A stretch of 64,000 nt of DNA from NCBI RefSeq assembly GCF_002368115.1, contig NZ_AP018316.1, positions 1,581,136 through 1,645,135 of the forward strand. Reading direction: 5' to 3'. The notes beneath the pieces were generated by a model that was given only the letters and a program-made list of their open reading frames with translations, had not been told where the DNA came from and did not search any database. Shown here one piece after another: positions 7,761-17,571 of this stretch. Position 1 is the stretch's first letter, and each line of letters opens with the position of its first letter. The stretch comes from Dolichospermum compactum NIES-806 (GTDB lineage Bacteria; Cyanobacteriota; Cyanobacteriia; Cyanobacteriales; Nostocaceae). Position numbers and translations under genes: made by a program.

Positions 7761-9672
7761 TATTCATTGGCAAGGTCAACATTATATAGTTGTTTATGAA
7801 ATTACCAATAAACAGATAATTGTAGGAGATCCAGCCATTGGTCAAAAAACTCTTAACTACAAAGAATTTCAAGAGAATTGGACTGGATATACACTACTAT
7901 TACAACCCACAGTATCATTCAAAAATACCCAAGAAAGCACTACTCCCTTCTGGCAGTTTTTTGAACTAATTAAACCTCATCGTTTGGTACTGTTAGAAAT
8001 ATTCATTGCCTCACTCTTGATCCAAATCTTTGGACTTATCACACCCCTATTTACTCAATTAATATTAGACCGTGTAGTAGTACAACGCTCTGCACTGACA
8101 TTAACAACAATCGGTTTGGGATTGATGATTTTTAGCCTTTTTCGTGTAGCGATAACAGGATTAAGAGAATATCTTTTAGGTCACACTGCCAACAAAATAG
8201 ATGTGGCTTTAGTTGTTGGCTTTATTCGTCATACATTGCAGCTACCAATTAGTTTTTTTGAGACCCGTTATGTAGGAGATATTATTTCTCGATTACAAGA
8301 AAATAGCAAAATTAAAGACTTTTTAACTGGTGAATCATTGTCAATCCTGCTAGATTTAATCACTGTTTTTATCTACTTAGGATTGATGTTTTGGTATAGT
8401 TGGCAAATGGCTTTACTTGCCTTACTTATTGTACCGCCATTTTTCCTATTAGCCTTAATCGCTACCCCTTTTCTCCAGAAAATTTCCAGAGAGATATTTA
8501 ATGCTAATACCAATGAAAGTAGCTATTTAATTGAAGTTATCACTGGTGTACAAACAGTAAAATCTATCGCCGTAGAACAGTCTGTAAGGTGGCATTGGGA
8601 AGAATTATTGCAAAAGGAGGTTAAAAAGAGTTTCTCCGGTCAAGTTATTGGTAATGGATTGCAAATTTTTAGTAACACAATAGAAGCAGTTATTTCTACT
8701 GGTTTATTGTGGTATGGGGCGCATTTAGTAATTAATAACCAGTTAACTATTGGACAATTAGTAGCATTTAATATGTTACTAGGAAATGTGATTAGCCCCT
8801 TTCAGAGATTATCAGTTTTGTGGAATAAATTACAGGAGGTAATCATTGCCTTAGAACGGATTAATGATGTTTTAGATGCAGAACCAGAAGAAGATTTACA
8901 GCAACAATTTAAGCAATACTTACCCAAATTTCAAGGTGAAATTCGCTTTGAAAATGTTACATTTCGCTACCATAAACATGATTCTGTGAATATTTTGGAA
9001 AATCTCAATTTCACAATTCAACCAGGTCAAATGGTAGCTTTAGTAGGACGCAGTGGTTGTGGTAAAACTACACTTTCTAAGTTACTTTTAGGGCTACATT
9101 TACCCACGGAAGGATCAATTTTGATTGATGGACATGATATTACTACTATTTCTTTACGTTCTTTACGTCAGCAAATAGGGGTAGTTGACCAAGATACATT
9201 TTTATTTGGTGGAACAATTCGTGAAAATATTAGCTTGGCACATCCTGAAGCCAGTTTAGGAGAAATTAGAGAAGCAGCAAGATTGGCTGGTGCTGATGAA
9301 TTTATCAAAGACTTAGCACTGGGTTATGAAACCATAATTGGTGAAAATGGAGGATTATTGTCTGGTGGACAAAGACAAAGAATTGCCATTGCTAGGGCAT
9401 TTTTAGGCAATCCCCCATTGTTGATTTTAGATGAAGCAACTTCTCATTTAGATACTGAATCTGAACAAATTATCCAAAAAAATTTGAATGCAATTCTCAA
9501 ATCAAGAACTTCTTTAGTAATTGCCCATCGGTTGTCTACTGTGCAGAACGCTGATTTAATTTTGGTATTAGATAAAGGTGTGTTGGTTGAAAGTGGAACT
9601 CATGCAGAATTAATGTCGAAGCGGGGGCATTATTTCTATCTCAATCAACAGCAATTAAATATTATCTGCTGA
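7738..9672 (+). pseudogene. 3' part of C39-peptidase ABC exporter (membrane and ATPase domains)
   Basis: True gene sequence resumes at 7766; the frame itself opens at a TTG within the IS end. It begins with the second half of the C39 peptidase: HWQGQHYIVVYE holds the catalytic histidine and VGDPAIG the aspartate. Next comes a six-helix ABC membrane domain. The ATPase domain follows with Walker A (GRSGCGKTTLSKLL), signature (LSGGQRQRIAIARA), Walker B (LLILDEATSHLD) and H-loop (IAHRLST). This half alone could in principle make an ABC core without peptidase, but its translation start would have to come from IS sequence. The HlyD gene follows 55 bp downstream. Confidence 0.85.
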
Positions 9673-9727
9673 ACTGTATAAGCAATTTTAAGCCCTGTCT
9701 AACAATTTACACTGAGGAAAATAAATC

Positions 9728-11248
9728 ATGACTAATCAATTGAATGTAAGACAAACTACGCAACTTCAAAATTATGAATATCAGCAAGAATTAGTATCTG
9801 AAAATGCAGCTATAGCAACAGATAATTGGTCTTTTTTTACTAAAGAATTACTTGATGGCTTACCTCAAGTTTGGACTAGAGGATTACTGTATTTTCTAGT
9901 AATTTTCGTTGCTATTATCTTACCTTGGTCTATGTTATATAAAGTTGATGAAACTGGCGCTGCTAGAGGGCGAATTGAGCCAAAAGGTAAAACTGTAAAA
10001 CTAGATAGTCCTGTATCTGGGACTGTCAAGGACATTAATATCAAAGAAGGTGATGTGGTGAAAAATGGACAAAAAATACTAGGTTTAGATACAGATTTAT
10101 TAAATAAAGAATTACAACAAGGCGAAGATAAATTAAAAGGATTGTTAAATCGAGGATTCCAGTTAAAGTTATCCAAACAACAGTTAGTTGTTGCCTTAAC
10201 AACCCAACAACAACAAAATCAATCTCAAGCTTTAGAAAAGCAATCTCAAATAGACCAAGCACAGCAAAATTTAATGGCGACTACTAATGTTTATCAACTA
10301 CAAAAAGAGGAAAAAATTACTCAAGTAAATCAAGCTAAACAAAATCTTGAATATAGTAAAACTGCTAGTAATTTAGCACAAAGTAGTTTAACCAGTGCTT
10401 TAAGAGAAAAAGAACGTTATCGTCAGCTTTGGCAGCAAGGAGTAGTTCCAGAAATCAATGTCATAGAAAAGCAAGATATAGTCCAAGAGAAACAAAAGTT
10501 ATATAAACAAAGCCAGTCAGATATTCAACAATCTCAGTTACGTTTAGCTGAACAACAAAGTAATTATCAACGAATTGTCAAACAAGGAAAGGCAGATATT
10601 ACCCAAGCACAATTAAGATTGAATGAACAAAAACGCAGTTATCAAACTTTAACTCAGACGGGTAAGTTAGCTTTACTCAAGATTGAAGAACAGCAAAAAA
10701 GTCTAGAAACAGAAATTACCACTTTAAACGCGGAAATCGCTCAAACTAAACGACAAATTGAATCGTTAAAAATTCAATTAGGACAACGAGAATTAAAGGC
10801 AAATGTGAGTGGTACTGTGTTTCAGTTACCTATTCAAAAAGCTGGTGCTGTAGTACAACCAGGAACACTGATAGCGGAAATTGCTCCTCTGGGTTCGCCT
10901 TTGATAATTCGGGCGCAAATGATGACTAATGAAAGTGGTTCTTTGCGAAAAGGATTACCAGTTAAGTTAAAATTTGACGCATATCCTTTTCAAGAACATG
11001 GAATAGTAGAAGGAGAGGTAATAGCTATTTCTCCTACTGCTACAGAAGTGGATACAGCTAACGGCAAAGTGTCAGTTTATAACTTAGAAATTTCTCTGCA
11101 ACAGAATTGTATTAAGAGTGGAAATAAATGTATTCCTTTTCGTCCAGGGGATACGGCAATGGCTGAAGTTATTGTACGTCAACGGCGAATTATTGATTTT
11201 CTAATTGACCCATTTAAACAGTTACAACAAGGCGGTTTGCAACTGTAG
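9728..11248 (+). CDS. HlyD-family membrane fusion protein of a peptide exporter
   Basis: A 506-residue periplasmic adaptor. A single N-terminal membrane helix spans about residues 52-70 (GLLYFLVIFVAIILPWSML). The first half of a lipoyl-like domain follows (LDSPVSGTVKDINIKEGDVV). A long Gln-rich coiled-coil hairpin fills about residues 120-350. Then come the second lipoyl half (ELKANVSGTVFQLP) and a beta-barrel region. An AGGA-type ribosome site precedes the ATG (CTGAGGAAAATAAATC). It would bridge the ABC exporter upstream to an outer-membrane channel. With the exporter gene interrupted, its role is uncertain. Confidence 0.9.
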   Translation: MTNQLNVRQTTQLQNYEYQQELVSENAAIATDNWSFFTKELLDGLPQVWTRGLLYFLVIFVAIILPWSMLYKVDETGAARGRIEPKGKTVKLDSPVSGTVKDINIKEGDVVKNGQKILGLDTDLLNKELQQGEDKLKGLLNRGFQLKLSKQQLVVALTTQQQQNQSQALEKQSQIDQAQQNLMATTNVYQLQKEEKITQVNQAKQNLEYSKTASNLAQSSLTSALREKERYRQLWQQGVVPEINVIEKQDIVQEKQKLYKQSQSDIQQSQLRLAEQQSNYQRIVKQGKADITQAQLRLNEQKRSYQTLTQTGKLALLKIEEQQKSLETEITTLNAEIAQTKRQIESLKIQLGQRELKANVSGTVFQLPIQKAGAVVQPGTLIAEIAPLGSPLIIRAQMMTNESGSLRKGLPVKLKFDAYPFQEHGIVEGEVIAISPTATEVDTANGKVSVYNLEISLQQNCIKSGNKCIPFRPGDTAMAEVIVRQRRIIDFLIDPFKQLQQGGLQL

Positions 11249-11312
11249 TCAGATGAAAATTCAATAATTTATAGACTAATACTTTTCGCTTCAGCCGAAA
11301 AAATAGAATTAT

Positions 11313-11388
11313 GTAGGTTTGGTTGACTTCAGAAAACCCAACATTGATAAACTTTTGTTGGGTTGCGCGATCGCTTAACCCAACCTAC
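11313..11388. repeat. Palindromic repeat, GTAGGTTGGGTT family, copy 1
   Basis: The ends GTAGGTTTGGTTGA and AACCCAACCTAC form an imperfect inverted repeat, with an internal AACCCAACA / TGTTGGGTT pair. A full relative is at 35884-35957 and a half copy at 27460-27490. It lies between hlyD and the isomerase gene. Confidence 0.65.
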
Positions 11389-11426
11389 AAAAACTAATAA
11401 ATTACCATTCATTAAAAACAAACATC

Positions 11427-12170
11427 ATGTTACAATATCAATCTTTGACTATTACTAATAACGATATTCTCCATCAAATCAAACTTGATTGTAAAATTCC
11501 TGAAATAGTTAAACAAATAATTAGCCGCAAAGTTATTACTGATGCTGCGACTGAAGCGGGAATTAAAATTGAAACAGAAGAACTTCAAGCAGCAGCGGAT
11601 GAAATGCGATTAATGAATAAACTCATAAATGCTGAGGATACCTGGGCATGGTTGAATAAAAATGGTTTGTCTATTGATGATTTTGAAGCAATTATCTACA
11701 ACAATTTACTATCTACAAAATTGGCTATTCATTTGTTTGCGGAGAAGATTGAATCTTATTTTTTTGAACGAAGGTTAGATTATGTTGGGGCTGTCATTTA
11801 TGAGGTAGTTTTAGATGATGAAGATTTGGCTGATGAACTTTTCTATGCTATTCAGGAAGGGGAAACTAATTTTTATGATGTGGCGCGTTTACATATTCAA
11901 AATGTAGAATTACAGCGCAAAAGAGGATATAGGGGAATTATGCACCGTCAAGATTTAAAGCCAGAAATTTCTGCTGCGGTTTTTACTGCTAAACCACCGG
12001 AAGTTTTAAAACCGATTGTGACCTCTTTGGGAGTACATTTAATTTTGGTTGATGAGATTGTTCAACCTCAATTAGATGATGTTCTTGCTTACCAAATTGG
12101 TATAGATTTATTTTCTCAGTGGTTAAAGAAAAAGGTTGAACAGGTTGATTTTGATTTGGTTATTGAGTAA
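11427..12170 (+). CDS. Parvulin-type peptidylprolyl isomerase
   Basis: A 247-residue protein without a signal peptide. The N-terminal SurA-like helical part (about residues 20-105) is followed by a PpiC domain at about 113-213, marked by ARLHIQ, KRGYRGIMHRQDLKPEISAA and a closing LGVHLILVDEI. Parvulins of this size often sit beside C39/HlyB-type exporters in cyanobacteria, where they may help keep the cargo peptide or exporter parts folded. It follows hlyD on the same strand after 178 bp. The exact partner is inference. Confidence 0.82.
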   Translation: MLQYQSLTITNNDILHQIKLDCKIPEIVKQIISRKVITDAATEAGIKIETEELQAAADEMRLMNKLINAEDTWAWLNKNGLSIDDFEAIIYNNLLSTKLAIHLFAEKIESYFFERRLDYVGAVIYEVVLDDEDLADELFYAIQEGETNFYDVARLHIQNVELQRKRGYRGIMHRQDLKPEISAAVFTAKPPEVLKPIVTSLGVHLILVDEIVQPQLDDVLAYQIGIDLFSQWLKKKVEQVDFDLVIE

Positions 12171-12520
12171 ATAATTAATGTAGGAAAAAATAATAACCTA
12201 GATAACATTTATATAGTGGCTTATCAAAAGTATAAGCCACTTTCTAAATGCAATATATTTATGATACAGCACTTTGCACGACTATCTGACGCAGCCTATA
12301 TCTTATTTTCAATTTTATGTCTTTAATTTTTACAAGTTAAATTTACAAAAACTCATTTCATACAAAAGGGCAGGTAATATACCCACCCAATAAGATTTAT
12401 ATTCTGTTTTTGCTGATACCTAATTTGATTGATAAACTCATCTTGATAAACCTGTTTATATCAAGATTTAGGAAAATTTTAAATGGGTTTTACAATCAAA
12501 CAAGTGTATATTCTGAGTCG
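12171..12520. other. Intergenic stretch between convergent isomerase and precursor genes
   Basis: Besides the hairpin at 12215-12241, I see only an unpaired element-like end (TACAGCACTTTGC at about 12265). Open frames here are antisense to the precursor gene. No gene is supported. Confidence 0.5.
12215..12241 (+). terminator. Hairpin after the isomerase gene
   Basis: A perfect 9-bp stem (AGTGGCTTA / TAAGCCACT) with a 9-nt loop lies 44 bp after the isomerase stop, followed by TTCTAAA. It is a plausible end for the export operon, though the T-tract is weak. Confidence 0.5.
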
Positions 12521-12859
12521 TTACCAGCCCATCCGACCACCAGCGACCCCACCAAAAAAGGCAACTCTAGGTCTAAAATACCAAGCAGCAGCGCCACCTG
12601 AGAAACCAATTGCCGCACTCACAGCCGTTGTACCTATAAAAGACTGCCAATTAAAACCGCGACCAGGCCCAACACGACCAGCACCAAGCTGATAACCAAA
12701 ATTTCCAATTGCACCAATAATCGCTCCACCAACAGCACCTCCCGGACCTAAACCACCACGAATATCTAAAATTTCAGCCTCAGTTAATTCATTAAAAAGT
12801 TCAGAGGTAGAGGAATTAAGATTAGCTGCTTGCAAGTTGTTAATTTTGATGTTAGCCAT
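12521..12859 (-). CDS. Double-glycine leader peptide, bacteriocin-like precursor
   Basis: A 112-residue precursor starting at the ATG at 12859, preceded by TTTGGAGTG. The upstream GTG at 12871 lies too close to that site. The leader is about 36 residues, with the classical hydrophobic pattern ending in ELTEAEILDIRGG, where C39 peptidases cut. The predicted 76-residue core is rich in Gly and Ala with GxxxG-like spacing (LGPGGAVGGAIIGAIGNFGY, FSGGAAAWYF) and has no cysteine, so disulfide or lanthionine bridging is not expected. It faces the export operon on the opposite strand. It is the obvious candidate substrate of the interrupted C39 exporter; what it does, antagonism or signalling, is unknown. 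Confidence 0.8.
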   Translation of the reverse strand: MANIKINNLQAANLNSSTSELFNELTEAEILDIRGGLGPGGAVGGAIIGAIGNFGYQLGAGRVGPGRGFNWQSFIGTTAVSAAIGFSGGAAAWYFRPRVAFFGGVAGGRMGW

Positions 12860-12871
12860 TTTGAAATTCAC

Positions 12872-13394
12872 TCCAAATTAATGTTGTTTGTTTTTTGGAA
12901 TTCAGCTTTTTTTTTGCCTCTTTCCATGACTATAATCTCTGATTTATTTCGTGGAGGCAATAGCTTTTAAATTGAAAAACGTACATAAATAATGCAATTT
13001 TTAACCTCAATTTACTTGATAAAAATGTCTACAACTGCGAAAATTAATCTATTGAGTTGAATATTCAGACACTAATTGCTAATTTATCGCTCAAAATTAC
13101 TACATTTATGAGCTTTTTTGTTAATGCAGTTTAGTTAAACCAACTCACTAAAATGACTGCAAAAGTTTATCCCAAAAGGGTATTGATCCGAGATGTGAGT
13201 AATTTCCTGCAAGATAGTCTGGAAACACTTGCCCTGTCTGGTTTTTAAAAATTGTTACTTCAGAGTCAAAAAAGTCATTATTTACAACGGAAATTAAAGC
13301 CTTTTCAGGTCATCTTGCAGGTTTTTGGTCATATGTCGGCTCAATACCTAGATCACGAAATGCAGTTGAAACCTCCGATAACAATAACCATAAT
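12872..13394. other. Intergenic stretch upstream of the precursor gene
   Basis: This holds the promoter region of the precursor gene (transcribed leftward). A 31-codon open frame at 13153-13248 and a further open stretch overlapping the 3' end of the transporter gene have no recognisable product. No repeat element was seen. Confidence 0.4.
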
Positions 13395-14309
13395 TTACTT
13401 CGAGTTCATTGCTGCGGTTCCTACGCCTAAGAACAAAATTGCTGCGCCAATTAATAAGACAACGCTAGGTACTTCATTAAAAAGAACGTAAGCAAATATA
13501 CTTGAAAATATAGGTTCAAACATTACAGCTAATGTCACAATAGTTGGTGATATCCAACGCAATGACCAATTTAAGCACGTTTGACCAATAATCTGTGATA
13601 ATACAGCCATCAGAAAAATGTACAAATAAACAATTGCAGGATAACCTGTGTAACTACTATGAAAAAAATAGGGTAAAGGAAGTAAAACTAATGCTGCGGA
13701 GCCATAAGCAATTACTGCATATATTCCAGTATTCAATCCCTTATTTTGTGCTTCTCGACCTGCTAAGAAATAAAGGCTATATACCCATGAGCCAATTAAG
13801 GCAAGAAAATTTCCCAAAAGTGGATTTTTAGCAATATTATTTTCTGTTATAGTTCCATCATAACCAATCAATAATCCACCGAAAAGTGCTAATGATATAC
13901 CTAATAATGTCCGACGAGATGGCTTTTCTTTAAAAAATATCCAAGAGAGCAGTGTAACCCATATAGGGCTAGTAGTGACTATAGTAGCAGAAGCTGTTAT
14001 CGATGTGTAAGAAAGAGATAAAAACCAAGTTACATAGTGAGTTGCCAAACATATACCAGCAATCACAGAATAAGCAAAAGCCCCTCGCTGAGATTGCACC
14101 TTAGATAAACCCCTCCATAATGGAAACATCAATAATGAAGAAACTATTAATCGAGAAGCTGATAAAAAAAGACTAAATCCAATTCCATTTAAACCTGTTG
14201 TTTGAGTTGATAATCTTACAAAAATAGCGGCGGTTGAAATCCCAAAAACTCCTATAAAAAGAGCAAATCCAATGTTTACAGATGAAGGCTTTAGCAATGG
14301 AAGTTTCAT
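13395..14309 (-). CDS. EamA/DMT-family transporter, probable metabolite exporter
   Basis: A 304-residue polytopic protein with about ten hydrophobic helices in two EamA repeats. I start it at the ATG at 14309, with GAGG eleven bases upstream; the longer frame uses a TTG. Typical features are IGFALFIGVFGISTAAIFVR, the loop ATHYVTWFLSLSYTSITAS and SPIWVTLLSWIFFKEKPSRR closing the first half. Family members export amino acids and other small molecules. It follows the 2OG-Fe oxygenase gene on the same strand, recalling the ido-rhtA pairing of an amino-acid hydroxylase with its exporter in Bacillus. The substrate cannot be read from sequence. Confidence 0.85.
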   Translation of the reverse strand: MKLPLLKPSSVNIGFALFIGVFGISTAAIFVRLSTQTTGLNGIGFSLFLSASRLIVSSLLMFPLWRGLSKVQSQRGAFAYSVIAGICLATHYVTWFLSLSYTSITASATIVTTSPIWVTLLSWIFFKEKPSRRTLLGISLALFGGLLIGYDGTITENNIAKNPLLGNFLALIGSWVYSLYFLAGREAQNKGLNTGIYAVIAYGSAALVLLPLPYFFHSSYTGYPAIVYLYIFLMAVLSQIIGQTCLNWSLRWISPTIVTLAVMFEPIFSSIFAYVLFNEVPSVVLLIGAAILFLGVGTAAMNSK

Positions 14310-14324
14310 TTGATTAATCCTCAA

Positions 14325-14770
14325 TACTGAATAATTTATCTAATCTCACTGTTATATACGCCTAACAGCGAGATATTCTATAGCGGGACTTAGGTAAAAA
14401 ACACCGATAAAATAACGTCAAACGTATATTTCAAAGGCATTTAACATCGTTTTGATTGGTTTTAGGACTTACGCAAGATTTGAGTGAAAACCTGATTCTT
14501 GGGTAGGGGTAATTCATGAATTACCCCTACTTTCGTTCTGTTTTGCGTAAGTCCTGGGTTTGTTGCTATATCTGGGTTTGGTGGCGTTTTTGGGTATTTA
14601 ATCTATTTCCCTTACCCCGCAAGGATTTGAGGCTTATTTCTTCCTCAAAAGTGTTTAAGTACCGATAGGAATCTGATTTGAATCTTGCTAGGTATACTGA
14701 AACTTGAATCCATATTGAACAAGGTTTCGGCTGATCAGGATTAAAAAAAATCAAATACTATTCCTATATT
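14325..14770. other. Gap between transporter and oxygenase genes
   Basis: The gap contains the 94-bp element at 14463-14556. A 62-codon minus-strand frame at 14566-14754 has no recognisable features. Nothing else is evident. Confidence 0.5.
14463..14556. mobile_element. MITE with IS701-like ends and 5-bp target duplication
   Basis: A 94-bp element whose ends are AGGACTTACGCAA (left) and TTGCGTAAGTCCT (right), with one unpaired base outside each. GGTTT flanks it at 14458-14462 and 14557-14561. The centre is a second palindrome, GTAGGGGTAATTC / GAATTACCCCTAC. The ends match the IS at 6511-7760, whose transposase may mobilise it. Confidence 0.85.
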
Positions 14771-15505
14771 TTACAATTCGGTAAATGTAATCACTAAGGT
14801 ATCTCGGTATCCTTCTTTATCACTTGCAAGTGGAGTAATAGGTGATACACTATGTCTGAGCTTAATATCATCTAAAAAAGCACAATCTAGAGGGTTTTCT
14901 AAGATGTAGTTGAAAATGGGTTGTTTCTGGTTATCATAAATATAACTTTCTCCACCCATGACATTTTCTTTCCCTGCAAGCATAATGAATGCGTAAGTAA
15001 CACCATCTCTGTGGATACCTTCTGGTGTAGGTAAACCACAAAAATCTGAATTAGTAGTAATACGAAATTGATGAACTTCTAAATGCCAGTCTCTGTTAGG
15101 TTTAAGTTCTGTAAAAAGCTTAATACAAAAATCCATGATACTAACAAATACTAAATTAGCTTTTGTTTTGTATTCTAATGGCTCATAGTATCTATTTATT
15201 CCTCCATTCAATTGATTGAAGTTTTTTTGTTGATAATGAGGTTCTCCTGGTTTTTCAAGTAAGTTTCTAGAGATTTGATTGTACTGAAATGCTGAATATC
15301 TCCGATGACGGTACTTTCCGTTATCATTCATATATGTATCAAGCTTTAAATTATTCCAACTATTTCTAAATTCTTGCCAAATACTTTTCTCAAAAAACAA
15401 TTTATTTTGAAATTTACCTTCCGTGAGAATACTAAATCCATTACTTAATATTTGCTCTTCTATTTCTGTGAATAAAGGTTTTGGGATTAACAAAGTATAA
15501 GTCAT
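14771..15505 (-). CDS. 2-oxoglutarate/Fe(II) dioxygenase, amino-acid hydroxylase-like
   Basis: A 244-residue protein that fits the 2OG-Fe_Oxy_2 family (PF10014), which includes L-isoleucine 4-hydroxylase and a Nostoc L-leucine 5-hydroxylase. The iron ligands appear as H165 and D167 in EGIHRDG and H218 in KLRHSVSPI, with R234 (YRDTLVI) for 2-oxoglutarate. I chose the ATG at 15505 because GAAAGGA sits seven bases upstream; the longer frame starts at TTG. The downstream EamA exporter on the same strand suggests a product that is hydroxylated and then exported. A free amino acid substrate is inference from the family. Confidence 0.82.
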   Translation of the reverse strand: MTYTLLIPKPLFTEIEEQILSNGFSILTEGKFQNKLFFEKSIWQEFRNSWNNLKLDTYMNDNGKYRHRRYSAFQYNQISRNLLEKPGEPHYQQKNFNQLNGGINRYYEPLEYKTKANLVFVSIMDFCIKLFTELKPNRDWHLEVHQFRITTNSDFCGLPTPEGIHRDGVTYAFIMLAGKENVMGGESYIYDNQKQPIFNYILENPLDCAFLDDIKLRHSVSPITPLASDKEGYRDTLVITFTEL

Positions 15506-16128
15506 ATACAATCCTTTCAAATCTCGTAAATTAGAGAATGTTTGCCTGATTCTGTTTTTATATACTTCCAGGCACTCAGGAGGATATGCAAAAATTTTTG
15601 TTATTTAGGAAATGCCAAAAATAAAATACAATATATTGTGTCGGGTTAAAGACTTATCATTAAGGCAACGAATCGCACTTCTAGCTTTTCTTGAGATAGA
15701 TTTTATGGCTTGCGCCACGCTGCACTATCAGCTTTTTGCACAGATGCAAGAATTACAACTAATCAGATGGACATAATATCCTACTATGGGACTCCTATTT
15801 GACTTCTGATAGCTTGGGTGGCGTAGCCATACAAGACTCAGTAGACATATTTGTGCCTTGTTTCCCTTCTTTTCTTTCTTTCCTTTTTCCCGTTCCGTTC
15901 TCTGTTCCCTCTCTACACAAATAAATTCATACATCAAATCGGATTGCTATATTTTGTTAAGATTGGTTACTGCGTAAACATATTATTTTGATAATATTTC
16001 TTGTTGTACGTCATACTGTGGCTAGGTTTCTCAGCTAAAACTGCATAAGGTTAAGGAGTCGAGAGTTAAGAATCAATGTCAGGTGATACTGTTGTAGATA
16101 GTTAAGTATAAATTCAGCACAAATATTT
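15506..16128. other. Divergent intergenic region upstream of the sigma-like gene
   Basis: No gene is supported. It contains an unpaired GGATTGCTATA end (about 15941-15951) and pyrimidine-rich tracts. At 16041-16070 CTGCAT and GAGTTAAGA lie 16 nt apart, a weak match to the motif of the downstream protease locus, about 60 bp before the ATG at 16129. Confidence 0.4.
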
Positions 16129-17562
16129 ATGGGTGTGAGATCACGATATTGGCAGTTGGTAAAAATTGATGCAGCGGGACGGCGACAGATTCAGGAAATT
16201 ACTCCAGCTAAGGCGTTTTTTCTGGAGATGTTTCCCACTGCTACAGTTAATGATGATCTCCCAGATGCAGAAATTAACAAAAAACTACTGCAATTATCCC
16301 AAAATGCACCTGCTGATAGATGTTTGTTAGCAGAACGTTGTCTACTCTGTTTTATATCCTGGCAAATTGAGCAAGTTTGTTTACAATTAGCAGCTAAATT
16401 TGGGACTGTTCATGGTTTCAAATGTACTGACTTATTGCTTTGTGTTCTCGATGATGATGGTAAATTAAAACCCATTGGTGATTATCAGTCCTTTTCTCGT
16501 CAAATTTTGCAGAGTTTTGATCCAGAAAAAAGCAATTTGACAACCTGGACAAATACACGAGTTAAACAAAATCATAGACTTAATCAATTCCTGTTAGAAT
16601 GTGGAGTTTATTTAGTTAGTGATTGGGCAATTCTCAATGATACAAAACCTAAACAGTTACAACGAATTTTTAGAGAATTTTACTGTTTTAGTGCTGGTGA
16701 AATTCTCCAAGCTCAACAACTTTTAGAAAGTTATCATGCTATTTATAGAACTGCTCGTTTAGAACAACTTAGGAAGAAAAAAGAAGATAATTTAGAACAA
16801 CCTCTAAAGAGAAGAGGAGGAAAATGTACCATACCGACAATTGACCAATTACAAGCTATTGCTACTCTTTTACAAAGTAAAACAAATCAAACTCTCAGCA
16901 GTGAAACTGTAATGGTACAATTACAAAAACTCGCTGAAAAATTACGACAGTATCGAATTTATGCGCGGGGTGGTTCTTTACCAGCAGAATCTTTAGATGT
17001 TGTTGATCCTAATGTCTATGGTGAAGGAATTGCAGGTTCTCATAATACTACACAAGCAATAAATGATGAAGATGAACAAACAGAATTTTTGCAATTATAT
17101 CGCTCACAATTTATGGCTAGTTTACAACAAGCTTTAGCTATAGTTACTCAAAGAAGAGTAGAACAATTACAACGAAAAAAGGGTGATAAAGCTAAAAAGT
17201 TTTTGTTTGCACTTCAGTTATTTCACTGTCAAAATTTATCAATGACAGAAATTGCTGCAAAAGTGGGATTACGCGCTCAAGATGCTGTTACTCGTTTTTT
17301 AAAGTTAAAAGATTTTCGTGCTGATGTTGGACAAGAGCTTTTAATCATCTTATGTAATTCTGTTATGGAATTAGCAAAAAATTATTCTCACTCAGATAGT
17401 CTACAAACCTTAGAGGAAAAAATTAATATTGCTCTCAATGAACAAATTAATCATGTAATTGAAGCTGCTGAAATTCAGGCACAAACAGCAAAAACTCTCA
17501 CTCCCAAAACCAGTATTTTTAACCAGCTTCTTTGCCACTATTTAGATGATATAATCAGTTAA
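16129..17562 (+). CDS. Sigma-70-like protein heading the CHAT/DUF1822 locus
   Basis: A 477-residue protein with sparse similarity to sigma factors. Around residues 125-155 the sequence (LQSFDPEKSNLTTWTNTRVK) resembles sigma region 2. A C-terminal HTH at about residues 369-392 (LSMTEIAAKVGLRAQDAVTR) resembles region 4. The rest is Gln- and Leu-rich. It has no signal peptide and should be cytoplasmic. The DUF1822 gene starts 9 bp downstream, so the two form an operon. Its place at the head of a locus with shared upstream boxes suggests it could direct transcription of that locus (inference). A non-sigma HTH regulator is the alternative. Confidence 0.65.
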   Translation: MGVRSRYWQLVKIDAAGRRQIQEITPAKAFFLEMFPTATVNDDLPDAEINKKLLQLSQNAPADRCLLAERCLLCFISWQIEQVCLQLAAKFGTVHGFKCTDLLLCVLDDDGKLKPIGDYQSFSRQILQSFDPEKSNLTTWTNTRVKQNHRLNQFLLECGVYLVSDWAILNDTKPKQLQRIFREFYCFSAGEILQAQQLLESYHAIYRTARLEQLRKKKEDNLEQPLKRRGGKCTIPTIDQLQAIATLLQSKTNQTLSSETVMVQLQKLAEKLRQYRIYARGGSLPAESLDVVDPNVYGEGIAGSHNTTQAINDEDEQTEFLQLYRSQFMASLQQALAIVTQRRVEQLQRKKGDKAKKFLFALQLFHCQNLSMTEIAAKVGLRAQDAVTRFLKLKDFRADVGQELLIILCNSVMELAKNYSHSDSLQTLEEKINIALNEQINHVIEAAEIQAQTAKTLTPKTSIFNQLLCHYLDDIIS

Positions 17563-17571
17563 CGAGGAACT

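Noticed and set aside
12258..12300. TACAGCACTTTGC as another TA-bounded element
   Set aside because: Only one end is recognisable; no complementary end was found about 106 bp away.
13153..13248. 31-codon frame (MTAKVYPKRVLIRDVSN...)
   Set aside because: No ribosome site, no known family and no supporting context.
14566..14754. 62-codon minus-strand frame between the oxygenase and EamA genes
   Set aside because: No recognisable features and no good start context.
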